Position numbers and translations under genes: made by a program. Below, piece after piece: positions 16,542 through 25,915 of a stretch of 35,081 nt of DNA. Positions within the stretch are counted from its first letter, which is position 1, and every line of letters begins with the position of its first letter. The stretch comes from Pirellulales bacterium (lineage in GTDB: Bacteria > Planctomycetota > Planctomycetia > Pirellulales > JACPPG01), in assembly GCA_036490175.1 (NCBI GenBank), contig DASXEJ010000356.1:1-35081 (forward strand), written 5' to 3'. Under the pieces are notes generated by a model. It was not told the origin of the DNA and ran no database searches. It worked only from the letters and a program-made list of their open reading frames with translations.

Positions 16542-17744
16542 CTACCTCGCCCTGAAGGCATCATTGGCCGCAGCCACGCTGGCCCCATGCTCGAATTTGA
16601 CCCCCTGCTCGGCCAGCAGTTGCTCGAGAGCGCCTAGCAGCACGAGCACGTTATTGGCGCGCGAGGCGTGCCCCATCAAGCCGATGCGCCACGCGCGTCC
16701 CTTGAAGTCGCCCAATCCGCCGCCGATCTCGATGCCGAATCGGTTCAACAGACCGTTCCGCACCGTCACGTCGTTGACTCCCTCAGGAATCCAAACGGCG
16801 TTGAGCATCGGCAATTGGTGCCCTTCGGCACTTGCGTATCGGATCCCGATGGCCGCCAGCCCCGCCTTGAGCGCGCGATGATTCAGCATGTGCCGGGCGT
16901 GGCAGGCTTCGAGCCCTTCTTCCAGCACCAACCGCAGAGCCTCGTACAGGGCGTACGTCATGTTGATCGGCGCCGTGTGATGATAGACCCGCTCCTCACC
17001 CCAATACTTCGCCAACATCGACACGTCGAGATACCAACTCTGTACTTTCGTCTTGCGAGCAAGCACGACATCCATCGCCCGCTGGCTGAACGTCACCGGC
17101 GCGAGGCCGGGCGGACAGCTCAAGCATTTCTGCGTTCCGGAATACAGAGCGTCGATTTCCCACCTATCGACCTCGACCGGAATGCCGCCCAAGGCCGTCA
17201 CCGCGTCGACCAATAACAGGGCGCCGGCGTCGTGCACGAGGCGTGAGATTTCTTCGATCGGCTGCCAGGCGCCCGTCGAGGTTTCGGCCATGACAATGCC
17301 GACGACCTTTGGCTTCGCCTTGGCGAGGGCGTCTTTCAAGTCGGCCGGGCTGAAAACCTCGCCCCAGGGGCGGTCCACCCGCGTGACGCGCGCTCCGGCG
17401 CGCTCGGCCACGTCGAACATGCGCCCCCCGAAGACGCCGTTGACGCATACCACCATCGAGTCACCGGGCTCGATCAGGTTCACGACCGTCGCTTCCATGC
17501 CGGCGCTACCAGTGGCGCTGACGGCCATCGTCATGCGGTTGGTGGTGCGCATCACTTTGCGCAACATCTGCTGCATGTGGTTCATCAGCTCTAGGTAATA
17601 CGGATCCAGATGGCCAACCGTGCTGGCCGACAGCGCGCTTAAAACGCGCGGCGGGATTTCGCTGGGACCTGGCCCCATCAAGAGACGCACTGGGGGCTTC
17701 AGTTCGGGGGCCACGGCATCGCAGGCAACAACATTGTCAGACAT
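16542..17744 (-). CDS. PLP-dependent aminotransferase, alanine--glyoxylate / serine--pyruvate type
   Basis: A class V aminotransferase of 400 residues. Motifs are [18 protein letters not shown] (21-38), [11 protein letters not shown] (44-54), the cofactor ring contact [10 protein letters not shown] (76-85), D180 in [13 protein letters not shown], and the Schiff-base lysine K206 in [17 protein letters not shown] (201-217). This pattern is typical of alanine--glyoxylate and serine--glyoxylate aminotransferases and of PucG-like ureidoglycine aminotransferases. The amino donor cannot be told from the sequence. It likely converts glyoxylate to glycine in central nitrogen metabolism. The gene follows the isochorismatase-family gene by 31 bases on the same strand, so they may be cotranscribed. 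Confidence 0.92.
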   Translation of the reverse strand: MSDNVVACDAVAPELKPPVRLLMGPGPSEIPPRVLSALSASTVGHLDPYYLELMNHMQQMLRKVMRTTNRMTMAVSATGSAGMEATVVNLIEPGDSMVVCVNGVFGGRMFDVAERAGARVTRVDRPWGEVFSPADLKDALAKAKPKVVGIVMAETSTGAWQPIEEISRLVHDAGALLLVDAVTALGGIPVEVDRWEIDALYSGTQKCLSCPPGLAPVTFSQRAMDVVLARKTKVQSWYLDVSMLAKYWGEERVYHHTAPINMTYALYEALRLVLEEGLEACHARHMLNHRALKAGLAAIGIRYASAEGHQLPMLNAVWIPEGVNDVTVRNGLLNRFGIEIGGGLGDFKGRAWRIGLMGHASRANNVLVLLGALEQLLAEQGVKFEHGASVAAANDAFRAR

Positions 17745-17775
17745 AAGGATTAACCAGCAAGTGAGGAGTAAAACA

Positions 17776-18384
17776 TCAGGCGTCAGCTGGCGGCTTTTCC
17801 TGCACCAGCGCGCTAATTTGCTTGAACGGCATCGTGCCGGAACGCTCGCACCATTCGAACAGCGCTGCTTCGGTCGTCGTCAGTGTGGCCCCGGCCGAAT
17901 CCATGCGTCGCAGTGCGATCTGGTAATCGATATCGTGTCGAGCGCCGATTGCATCCACGGCCAGATAAACCCTGTATCCGGCTGCCAGCAGATCGAAGGC
18001 CGTTTGTTGAATGCACACGTGCGCTTCGATGCCGACCAACAAGACGCGACAGATATCCTTCGCCTTCCAACTCGCCATGATTTCGGTGCAGGCACAGCAG
18101 CTGAAATCCGTCTTGGCCGCGATGGGCCCCAGTCGCTCGACCAGTTCCGGCACGGTGGGGCCGAGCCCCATGGGATATTGCTCGGTGGCGGCAATCGAAA
18201 CGCCCAGCGCTTTCGCGCCGTCGATCAGACGGCGAATGTTCCAGATAATGCGACGATGCCCTGGCACGAGCGTGATAAGTTTTCCTTGTACGTCGACGAC
18301 CAATAGCGCCGTGTCGGCGGCCGACATCAATTCGGGACTGCGCGCCAACGACGATATCGATGTAGTCGATGAATTCTCGTTCAT
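17776..18384 (-). CDS. Isochorismatase-family cysteine hydrolase
   Basis: A 202-residue hydrolase with the cysteine-hydrolase triad: D31 in [13 protein letters not shown]91 in AAKTDFSCC, and the nucleophile C124 in [15 protein letters not shown]. The cis-peptide region GIEAHVC is typical of the isochorismatase/nicotinamidase superfamily. Members with this short form (YcaC-like) act on small amides or unknown substrates. I chose ATG 18384 (MNENSS). ATG 18327 ([11 protein letters not shown]) would also give a complete fold, and no clear Shine-Dalgarno decides between them. It lies 150 bases from hslV, divergently transcribed. The catalytic residues look intact but the substrate is unknown. Confidence 0.88.
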   Translation of the reverse strand: MNENSSTTSISSLARSPELMSAADTALLVVDVQGKLITLVPGHRRIIWNIRRLIDGAKALGVSIAATEQYPMGLGPTVPELVERLGPIAAKTDFSCCACTEIMASWKAKDICRVLLVGIEAHVCIQQTAFDLLAAGYRVYLAVDAIGARHDIDYQIALRRMDSAGATLTTTEAALFEWCERSGTMPFKQISALVQEKPPADA

Positions 18385-18534
18385 AACGAGCAGCTTAACG
18401 CATCGCATTGCAACGGGCTAGCCGCGCGGCAGTGCGGCGTTGTTGGCCCTGGTGCGACCTCGCGCTTTTGGCGAGAATGACAGGCACGCTCTCGCCGCGC
18501 GACCGATTGTCGAGCCGCCACACCACGGACACGC

Positions 18535-19080
18535 ATGATGAAAACACGATCGACGACGATCCTTACCGTCAGGCATCGCGGCCATGTGGCCATCGGTGGC
18601 GACGGGCAGGTTACGCTCGGCACCGTCATCATGAAGGGAGACGCGGTCAAGATCCGTCGCCTTTTGGAAGGCAAGGTCATCACTGGCTTCGCCGGCAGCA
18701 GCGCCGACGCCTTCGCGCTGTTAGAACGCTTCGAGGCCAAGCTCAAGGACTACCCGTCGAATGTCCCCCGGGCCGCCACGGAACTGGCCAAGGACTGGCG
18801 CACGGACAGGGCCTTGCGCCGGCTCGAGGCACTGCTGGCCGTTGTCGACTCGCGCAATACGCTGCTCGTAACCGGCAATGGCGACGTAATTCAGCCGACC
18901 GATGGCGTACTGGGCATTGGTTCGGGAGGGAGCTACGCGGTGGCCGCGGCACGCGCGCTGGTCGCGCATAGCGACCTTTCGGCCGAGCAGATCGTGCGTG
19001 CAGCACTCGAAATCGCCGCCAGCATCGATATTTACACAAACGAGAACATCACGGTGGAGGTGCTCGCGTGCACGACCTGA
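18535..19080 (+). CDS. hslV: ATP-dependent protease subunit HslV
   Basis: HslV is the proteolytic N-terminal-threonine subunit of the HslVU protease. Family motifs are [42 protein letters not shown] and [19 protein letters not shown]. Unlike E. coli HslV, where the catalytic Thr directly follows Met1, five or six residues (M-M-K-T-R-S) precede the TT pair, so a short propeptide must be removed to expose the nucleophile (T7). The length, 181 residues, is normal. ATG 18535 is followed at once by ATG 18538; the GGA upstream fits either. Its 3' end overlaps hslU by 13 bases. Confidence 0.95.
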   Translation: MMKTRSTTILTVRHRGHVAIGGDGQVTLGTVIMKGDAVKIRRLLEGKVITGFAGSSADAFALLERFEAKLKDYPSNVPRAATELAKDWRTDRALRRLEALLAVVDSRNTLLVTGNGDVIQPTDGVLGIGSGGSYAVAAARALVAHSDLSAEQIVRAALEIAASIDIYTNENITVEVLACTT

Positions 19081-20405
19081 CCCCTCGCGAGATCGTTGCC
19101 GAGTTGGATCGGCACATCGTCGGACAGGCCGATGCCAAGCGGGCCGTGGCCGTGGCTATTCGCAATCGTTGGCGCCGCCAACGGCTGGGCGACGATATGC
19201 GCGCCGAGGTCGCGCCGAAGAATATCCTGATGATCGGCCCCACTGGCGTGGGCAAGACCGAGATCGCGCGCCGCCTGGCGAAGCTGACCGGCGCGCCGTT
19301 CATCAAAGTCGAAGCGACCAAGTACACCGAAGTCGGCTACTACGGTCGCGACGTCGAAAGCATGGTCCGCGAACTGGTCGAAAACGCCATTGGCTTGGTG
19401 CGCGAGTCGGAAAGGGCCAAGGTCGAGCAGGAAGCCCGTCGTCGTGCCGAAGAGCGACTCTTGGATATGCTAGCCCCTCCGCCGGTGAGCTACGAAATCG
19501 GCACCGACAGCCCCGACTCGCCCGAGCGCTACGAGCGGACGCGAAAAAAAATGCAAGACATGCTGGCCGCCGGTGCCCTCGACGAACGCAAGGTCGAGCT
19601 CACCGTCGAGCAAAAGAGCATGCCCATGATGTTCACTGGCATGGGCATGGAGCAGATGGATATGGACCTGCAGGGCATGTTCGAGAAAATCCTGCCCAAG
19701 CAATCATCGCGGCGCGAGGTCTCTGTCGCCGAAGCCCGGCGGGTACTGTTCGAACAGGAATGCGAGGCACTGATCAATCAAGAAAAGGTGAACGCCGCGG
19801 CGATCAAACTGGCCGAAAATCTGGGAATTATCTTTCTCGACGAAGTCGACAAGGTTGTCGCCAGTGAAAACACCAAGGGAGCCGATGTCTCGCGACAGGG
19901 CGTACAACGCGACTTGCTGCCGATCGTCGAGGGAACCACGGTGCAGACGAAATATGGCTACGTCACCACGGATCATGTGCTGTTCATCGCCGCTGGGGCT
20001 TTTCACCGTGCCAGCCCCAGCGATTTGATGCCCGAGTTGCAGGGCCGGTTCCCGATTCGCGTGGAGCTGACAGACCTGACCAAAGATGATTTTGTCCGCA
20101 TCCTGACCGAGCCCAAGAACGCGCTCACCAAGCAATACACGGCGCTCTTATCCACCGAAGGGGTAACGCTGGAGTTTGCTCCAGACGCCGTCGAATTGCT
20201 GGCCGACTATGCCTTTAAGGTGAATCAGTCGACACAGAACATCGGCGCTCGTCGCCTATACACAATTATGGAACGGCTGCTCGAACAGCTGAACTTCGAA
20301 GCTTCCGAGATGCGTTCTGGAAGCGTGCTGGTCAATGCCGCGTACGTCCGTGAAAAGCTGGACGAAATCACGCAGGACGAAGACCTTAGCCACTTCATCC
20401 TCTGA
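19068..20405 (+). CDS. hslU: HslU, AAA+ ATPase subunit of the HslVU protease
   Basis: HslU unfolds substrates and feeds them to HslV. It is 445 residues from a GTG start that overlaps the end of hsl[21 protein letters not shown] (16-35), Walker [11 protein letters not shown] (56-65), pore loop TEVGYYGRD (87-95), Walker [10 protein letters not shown] (about 254-262), then GAFH and [15 protein letters not shown] (sensor 2). The C-terminus DEDLSHFIL matches the family tail that inserts into HslV. The pore loop reads GYYG instead of the common GYVG. The intermediate (I) domain lies at about 110-240. The overlap suggests translational coupling with hslV. Confidence 0.96.
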   Translation: MHDLTPREIVAELDRHIVGQADAKRAVAVAIRNRWRRQRLGDDMRAEVAPKNILMIGPTGVGKTEIARRLAKLTGAPFIKVEATKYTEVGYYGRDVESMVRELVENAIGLVRESERAKVEQEARRRAEERLLDMLAPPPVSYEIGTDSPDSPERYERTRKKMQDMLAAGALDERKVELTVEQKSMPMMFTGMGMEQMDMDLQGMFEKILPKQSSRREVSVAEARRVLFEQECEALINQEKVNAAAIKLAENLGIIFLDEVDKVVASENTKGADVSRQGVQRDLLPIVEGTTVQTKYGYVTTDHVLFIAAGAFHRASPSDLMPELQGRFPIRVELTDLTKDDFVRILTEPKNALTKQYTALLSTEGVTLEFAPDAVELLADYAFKVNQSTQNIGARRLYTIMERLLEQLNFEASEMRSGSVLVNAAYVREKLDEITQDEDLSHFIL

Positions 20406-20493
20406 GAGCGATTCTCTAGCAGCACCGTCCGGCGCCCGGAAATCCTGGCGCTTGCTGAACGATTACTCCATCGCTCAGTCGCGCAATCGATGA

Positions 20494-23400
20494 TCACCGC
20501 GGCCGACGCTTCTGCTCAGCCGCGCGCTTGTTACGCGTCTGCTGCTCTCGCGCCAATTGTCCGGGCCGTTGCCCTAATAGCGGTAGTGCCAGGATGGCGG
20601 CGACTGCTGCAGCTTGCTGCGAAATGCGCGCGTCGTTAGCAGGTTCTGCCGCCACGGCCGGCTGCGGCGAATCATTCGACGATGCGGTTGCATCACCCTG
20701 CAGCAGGACTTCCCCCTCCGCATCAAACGCGTCGAGTTCGGGCGTCCACCAGGCCTCGGGCGAGGCCCAGAACGAATCCAAACGGCTCGAGTCATTCACA
20801 GCCGCGCCGCCGGAGCGCTGGATCTGGCTGGAGTCATTGCGCGAATCGGCACCTCGGTTGTCGTCGAAGGTCTCGAACCTGCCAGCCGGCTGCACTTCGC
20901 CCCTGTCGGACGGCTGTCCCTGGTCCGACTGGCCTCCCCCGCTCGAACCGCCATAGCGCGCCAGTTCCAGTTCCATACCATCAATATTGTGCGGAATGCC
21001 CGAATCGAATCCGATCACCATGTCGACAATCCCAGCAGCCAAGTGTCCGGCCGCGCCCGCGTCGATCGACGGCGATCCGGCAGGAATCATGCCGGCCAAT
21101 TGTTGCAGCGCCGCGGGTTGCGCCGGCAGTCCGCCTGGTTGTGTGGATCCGAACGGCGTTAGGGACAACGATCCGTTGGCGTTAAAACCCGTGTCGATCG
21201 CCACACCCAGCGCGAACGGCCCCAGTTCGACGCCCGAGGACGTGTACAGGTCGAAGCCGGTCAAGCCGGCCTGCACGGTGACCGCGACGGATTCCGTCGC
21301 GCTCAGCCCTTGGCCGCCGACTTCGGTGGCGCGTACGGGAATGTTCGTCGTGCCGGTTGCAAAGTTGGCCGGGACACTCCAGGTGATTAATCCCGTCTGC
21401 GGATTGATCACAGCCCCCTGCGGCGCGCCAGGATCAAGACTATAGACAAGTTGTTGCGCGGGGAGGTCCGGGTCTTGGGCCGTCACTTGGATTTGGGACG
21501 AGGTCCCGGTTTTCACCGTGATCGCGCCTGGCGGGGTGAACACCGGAGGCGAATCGACTTCGTTCACCGTCACCTGAAACGATTCGGTGGCCGCCAAGCC
21601 GCTATCGCCGGTCGCCTTCAGCAGAATCGTGTAAACGCCAGGTCCCTGTGCTTCGCTCGGCGTCCAGGTGAACACGCCATCAGTGGTCACCAGCGTACCA
21701 GGCCCGGGCGACGTGCCCGTCGAGGCAACCGCGGCTCCTGCCGGCGCAGCCCCGGCAATGCTCAACGTCACCTGACCAGGATCCGTGATCGAGTAGGGGA
21801 CCGAGAGCGTTGTCTGCTCATCGACCGTTTGATCCGGAATCGGCGCGAACACTGGGGGCGCTGTAACCAGGATATTGATGGGGCCCGAGGAAGCCGTCTG
21901 CCCACTGGCATCGCTAACATTGATTGTGATCTGGTGCAGACCCGCGGCATCGGCGGCCGTGGGAGTCCAAGTGAACTGACCGGTCTGCGGATCAATGGTC
22001 GCATCCTGCGGCGCTCCTTGCGCCAGGCTATATGTCAGCGGCGTGTCGATGCTGGTTACAGTGGGAGAGATGACCAGTGTGTCGCCCTGGTTCACCGATT
22101 GATCCGCGATGGCAGCAAACTGCGGTGGCCCGTCGACGCCGACAGAAAGCGTCTTTTGCGATGTATTGCCGGCCGGATCCGTGACGACGACCGTGACCTG
22201 TTGGAATCCAACTTGCCCGCTGGTAGGTGCCCATGTCAAAACGCCCGAACCGGGACCAATCTGCAAACCCGAGGGGGCCGACCCTAGGCTGAACAGGGCC
22301 CCGTTATCATTGCTCGTAACGGTCGAGGCGTAGGGCGCGCCGACAGTGGCATCGGGCAGCATGCCCGAGGTGATTTGCGGGGCCGTGGTATCGATGACCA
22401 CACTTGCCGCGGCCGATTGTGGACTGGCAAAACCCGCCAACGTTTGCATCGCGGCGATTGCATGCGTCCCTTCCGACAGCGGCACCGAATTCGTGATCGT
22501 CACGCTGGATCCGTTGGCCGTCGCCGAGCCAATTACGGCGTTGTTATGGTTGGTGTCGATCAGTTGCACCGTTGCACCGGATTGTACGCCCGAGACCGTC
22601 AATCCGAGCGTGGTCAGATTCGTCAGTTGATCCGAGTGGCTGGCGCCGCTGTCGAATTGCGACGGGAGGACAGGCGCCAAGGGCGCGGCAAGCGTCAACG
22701 TCATGCCGAAATTGGCGCTGCCGGACGCTTGACCGTTGGTCACCGTCACGGATTGAGACGCGGGCGTCGTCAGGGTCCAATTCGGCGGCGGCAGCGCGCG
22801 GATTACCGCGGTGCCATCGGGCACATTCTGCAATGTGTATTGGCCGCTGGCGTTGGTCGCCGTCGAGGTCTCACCCGGATCGAGTTGTCCATTGTTGTTG
22901 GAGTCGAGATAAACGGTAACATTTGGCGCGCCTTGGTCGCCGGCGTCTTGCGTCCCGTTATCATTCAGGTCGCCATAAACCGTACCGCCGACGGTGGGAA
23001 CCGTGACGTTGACGCTATTCAGGATCACCAGATTATTGATCGTGATAGGCGCTGGCGACGCCAGGTTGAAATTCGAAAGGGGCGTCGACGCCAGGCTTGC
23101 CACGGTCGACTGGTCGGCAGATGACAGATTGTCATACACGTTGCTGATGTAGCCCGACGTGTCGGACCCCGCCAGATCATTCAAGGTCGACAGCTGATCA
23201 ATCTGCGTGACGATGCTCAGGCCGTTGCCGAGCAGTTGACCGAACACGGCGTAGCCCACTCCCTGCTGCTGCGCGGGGCTGAGCGCCGTGGAATTATCGC
23301 TGACGTTGAAGAACCACTCACTGGTGCCGCTGTCGGCGACAGGCGTGCCATTGCTGTCGCTGGTCAGCGCCATGGCGAGCGTACCCGGCGAATCAGGCAA

Positions 23401-23868
23401 GGTTGAGGAATACTCGTTCGGAAGTGAGCTCTGATGGCTCGTGTCGATATGGGTCGGTCCGTTGACCGGAGAATAGATTGAAAAGGGGGCGCCGGCCGCG
23501 CTGAAGCCGCCTCCCTGCACAATCTGAAACGCCGACGCCGTAGCGCTGGCGGCGTCGTCGACGATGCGATGAAAGAACGTATTGTCGTATGCGCCGCTGT
23601 TGACGTAATTCAGAAAGTTCGCCACCGTCTGTGGCGCGGCGCTATTGAAGAGCTCGACCTGAAACGATTCTGGCTGACCAGCCACAGTCACATTGAACGT
23701 GACCACAGTATCACCGGGGGTCACCGACAACATCAACCGCGCATCGAGCGGCTCGAACCGCAGCATGCGGTGGTGCAAAGCACTGCGGTGCCAATCGTGG
23801 CGGTGCCGGTCCTGATGGTGCACACTCGTATGAGTTGCACTGGGTAATCGTCTTCGATAGTTCTGCAT
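20494..23868 (-). CDS. Large secreted surface protein: cyclophilin-type PPIase fused to SdrD-B and cadherin/Ig-like repeats
   Basis: A 1124-residue protein. Residues 1-34 are His/Arg-rich. FEPLDARLML (38-47) resembles the planctomycete LEPR-x-LL secretion/anchoring motif. Residues about 52-275 form a cyclophilin domain: TFFHRIV with the catalytic Arg101, FQIVQGGGF with Q118, GTLAMAL and TSEWFFNVSDN. About 293-395 is an SdrD B-like domain (GTVYGDLNDNGTQDAGDQG, then YLDSNNNGQLDPGE). About 400-895 holds a Bacterial-Ig-like domain and several putative-Ig/cadherin repeats with the recurring phrases 'ATIDPQTGQFTWTP' and 'AVINPQTGLITWSV'. The C-terminal 120 residues are acidic and low in complexity, ending in a hydrophobic stretch (AAAVAAILALPLLG) and a basic tail. 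No Shine-Dalgarno is visible at ATG 23868. It is probably a cell-envelope protein. Confidence 0.88.
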   Translation of the reverse strand: MQNYRRRLPSATHTSVHHQDRHRHDWHRSALHHRMLRFEPLDARLMLSVTPGDTVVTFNVTVAGQPESFQVELFNSAAPQTVANFLNYVNSGAYDNTFFHRIVDDAASATASAFQIVQGGGFSAAGAPFSIYSPVNGPTHIDTSHQSSLPNEYSSTLPDSPGTLAMALTSDSNGTPVADSGTSEWFFNVSDNSTALSPAQQQGVGYAVFGQLLGNGLSIVTQIDQLSTLNDLAGSDTSGYISNVYDNLSSADQSTVASLASTPLSNFNLASPAPITINNLVILNSVNVTVPTVGGTVYGDLNDNGTQDAGDQGAPNVTVYLDSNNNGQLDPGETSTATNASGQYTLQNVPDGTAVIRALPPPNWTLTTPASQSVTVTNGQASGSANFGMTLTLAAPLAPVLPSQFDSGASHSDQLTNLTTLGLTVSGVQSGATVQLIDTNHNNAVIGSATANGSSVTITNSVPLSEGTHAIAAMQTLAGFASPQSAAASVVIDTTAPQITSGMLPDATVGAPYASTVTSNDNGALFSLGSAPSGLQIGPGSGVLTWAPTSGQVGFQQVTVVVTDPAGNTSQKTLSVGVDGPPQFAAIADQSVNQGDTLVISPTVTSIDTPLTYSLAQGAPQDATIDPQTGQFTWTPTAADAAGLHQITINVSDASGQTASSGPINILVTAPPVFAPIPDQTVDEQTTLSVPYSITDPGQVTLSIAGAAPAGAAVASTGTSPGPGTLVTTDGVFTWTPSEAQGPGVYTILLKATGDSGLAATESFQVTVNEVDSPPVFTPPGAITVKTGTSSQIQVTAQDPDLPAQQLVYSLDPGAPQGAVINPQTGLITWSVPANFATGTTNIPVRATEVGGQGLSATESVAVTVQAGLTGFDLYTSSGVELGPFALGVAIDTGFNANGSLSLTPFGSTQPGGLPAQPAALQQLAGMIPAGSPSIDAGAAGHLAAGIVDMVIGFDSGIPHNIDGMELELARYGGSSGGGQSDQGQPSDRGEVQPAGRFETFDDNRGADSRNDSSQIQRSGGAAVNDSSRLDSFWASPEAWWTPELDAFDAEGEVLLQGDATASSNDSPQPAVAAEPANDARISQQAAAVAAILALPLLGQRPGQLAREQQTRNKRAAEQKRRPR

Positions 23869-24209
23869 AACAAGGGGCGCTCGTCGCGATCGTCAAAGCG
23901 CGATTATCAAAACAATGTTGGCCCGGCGCCGCCCGAAACGCGCGCTAGGACGGCACCGAGCGATGTCATCCCCACACTCCAGTAGACTCGACGGCAGCAT
24001 CCATAGCAATCAAAAACGAGCTCCCTTTCTCGTCCCCTTGTAGACATGTTCGAATACCGCCAGACATCACGGTACTTGCCGCGGCGGACCACCATACTGA
24101 GCCCTTGTTGATCTCGGCAAAGTGGGTAGTCGCTAATGGCAAATCTGAAGATTTTGCAACACCGAAGGTAGCGACCAGTTCGGCGACGCTCGCGAACGCC
24201 CGGCTTGCG
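23869..24209. other. Intergenic region between tsaE and the surface-protein gene
   Basis: About 340 bases with lower GC than the flanks. A minus-strand 94-codon frame (23966-24250) exists, but it overlaps tsaE and shows no family features. The only structure I see is the nested inverted repeat at 24129-24175. The surface-protein promoter is probably here, but I cannot place it. Confidence 0.4.
24129..24175. repeat. Nested inverted repeat downstream of tsaE
   Basis: GTCGCTA (24129-24135) pairs with TAGCGAC (24169-24175). Inside it GCAAATCT (24139-24146) pairs with AGATTTTGC (24149-24157) with one bulge. No T-run follows on either strand. It could be a transcript-end structure for the thiL-tsaE unit or a protein-binding palindrome. 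Confidence 0.4.
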
Positions 24210-24695
24210 TCAGTTGGCTCTCTGCGCGCGCCAGGCGCGGAGTTCGCCAATCACGGGCTCGTACGTCGCGCCGATGGCCGTGATCGTGAAGCGACGCGAG
24301 CTTGCGCCGGTTTCATCGATCGCGATTTGCAATCGCGAGTCCGGCAAGCACCGGGCAATGCGCTCGGCCCATTCGATGAATACGATCGCATCGCTCGCGA
24401 AGAGTTCTTCTCCGCCTAGCGCCAAAAACTCGTCCTCGTCGCGCATGCGGTAAGCATCCACATGCACGATGCGGCGCGTGCCCTGGTATTCTTGCACTAG
24501 CACAAACGTCGGACTCACAGGTACGCCAGCTGCCACGCCACTGGCTGCGGCGATGGCTTGCACCAATCGCGTTTTGCCGGCACCCAATGTCCCTTGCAGA
24601 GCAACCATTGTGCCGTCGGGCAAACTCTCGGCCAGCGCGCAACCCAACGCCACGGTCGCTGCTTCGTCTGGGGCGTCGATCACAACCTGCTGCAT
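24210..24695 (-). CDS. tsaE: tRNA threonylcarbamoyladenosine biosynthesis ATPase TsaE
   Basis: TsaE is the ATPase partner of TsaB/TsaD in making t6A on ANN-decoding tRNAs. The 161-residue protein shows the Walker A loop LQGTLGAGKTRLVQAIA (33-49), SPTFVLVQEY (61-70), the HVDAYRM motif (78-84) and the Walker B-like IVFIEWAERI (104-113) with the catalytic E108-W. I chose ATG 24695; TTG 24707 in the same frame would add four residues. It lies 29 bases after thiL on the same strand, so the two are likely cotranscribed. Confidence 0.95.
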   Translation of the reverse strand: MQQVVIDAPDEAATVALGCALAESLPDGTMVALQGTLGAGKTRLVQAIAAASGVAAGVPVSPTFVLVQEYQGTRRIVHVDAYRMRDEDEFLALGGEELFASDAIVFIEWAERIARCLPDSRLQIAIDETGASSRRFTITAIGATYEPVIGELRAWRAQRAN

Positions 24696-24724
24696 GGTAG
24701 TACGCAAGAGTCGAGGGTCCAGAT

Positions 24725-25636
24725 TTAATGTTGAAAGCCGTGCGGGACCAGCGGCGTTTGCTTGCCGTCTACGTCAAGCTGCCACAAACCTGCGGCCTCG
24801 ACGAACTCGCCGATGGCCGTCAGCGGCACGCCTAGCGGCTGGTCCGCCAGCATCCGCCGCGCCGACCCCGGTGGCACTGCTAATACCAGCTCGAAGTCCT
24901 CGCCATCACCCAGGGCGTGCGCCAGCGGCGCTACGCCATCGCGCCGCGCAAGCTCTTCAGCGGCCGGGTTGATCGGTATCGCATCCAGCCGCAATTGTGC
25001 GCCGCAGCCACTTTCGGCCGCCAGCCGCGACAAGTCGAGCGACAGTCCGTCGCTTACGTCGATCCCTGCATGTAGATCATAACGGTCGTGCAGTAGCAGG
25101 GCTTCGCGTACGCGCGGTTCAAAGTCAAATTGATGCCCAAGAATGCTGCCGCCGAACGAACCGGTGACAATGACCACGTCCCCCGGTTTGGCCCCCTTAC
25201 GACGTAATGGCCCTCGTAGCGTGGGCTCGCCCAGGATTGTCACGCTGATCACCAGCGGACCATCCCAACTGTTTGTATCTCCTCCGGCAAAAGCCACGTC
25301 GAACTGCTCGGCCAGCGGAATCATCCCTTCGGCCAACTCCTGGGCCAGTCGCAAGCCGTCGGTGCGGGGCAATACCACTCCCACGACCACGGCCAGCGGC
25401 CGCCCGGCCATGGCGGCCATGTCGCTGAGATTCACCGCCAGGGCCTTGCGGCCGATGCGCCGCGCATCGACTTCGTCGACACGAAAATCGACACCGTCGG
25501 TCAACACATCCACCGAAACGAGCAGTTTGCCACCGGACGCCATCTGCACCAGTGCTGCATCGTCTCCGACGCCGACAGCTAGCCGCTCGTGTCGCGGCAA
25601 GCGATCTCGCAACCAGGCGATGAATTCGGATTCCAT
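24725..25636 (-). CDS. thiL: Thiamine-monophosphate kinase
   Basis: ThiL phosphorylates thiamine monophosphate to thiamine diphosphate, the active cofactor. The 303-residue protein has the ThiL/PurM fold motifs: FIAWLRDRL, VGVGDDAALV (21-30) with the Mg-binding aspartates, SVDVLTDGVDF (41-51), ALAVNLSDMAAMAGRP (65-80), GGDTN, and GIDVSDGLSLDLSRLA. I chose ATG 25636 (MESEFIAWL), the family-like start. The frame is open 15 codons further upstream, but that sequence is not family-like. No other thiamine gene is nearby. It is followed by tsaE. Confidence 0.94.
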   Translation of the reverse strand: MESEFIAWLRDRLPRHERLAVGVGDDAALVQMASGGKLLVSVDVLTDGVDFRVDEVDARRIGRKALAVNLSDMAAMAGRPLAVVVGVVLPRTDGLRLAQELAEGMIPLAEQFDVAFAGGDTNSWDGPLVISVTILGEPTLRGPLRRKGAKPGDVVIVTGSFGGSILGHQFDFEPRVREALLLHDRYDLHAGIDVSDGLSLDLSRLAAESGCGAQLRLDAIPINPAAEELARRDGVAPLAHALGDGEDFELVLAVPPGSARRMLADQPLGVPLTAIGEFVEAAGLWQLDVDGKQTPLVPHGFQH

Positions 25637-25915
25637 ACGCGGTGCAAACGGAGACCAGTGGGAGAAATGGCGCACGGCCAATGGACAAACAAAGATGCGA
25701 TCGCACCGCCATGAACATTCGAGCAGCGTGAGCGCCGGCAGCCCATTATGAGTCAGAAGCGACCAATCACCAAGCGGCGCGGAGGAGATTGCGTGCTTCC
25801 CGTGCTACAGAAGCGATTGATATCGCCTGATGAGGGAATGTGTCATCCGGCCGCCTGGCCACCGGCGTTTGCCGCTGCCATGTCGAGTGTAACACGGCTC
25901 GTGCCAGGCTGCGGT

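Noticed and set aside
23966-24250. 94-codon minus-strand frame downstream of tsaE.
   Set aside because: It overlaps the tsaE 3' end, has no ribosome-binding site or recognisable motif, and lies in a low-GC non-coding stretch with stem structure.
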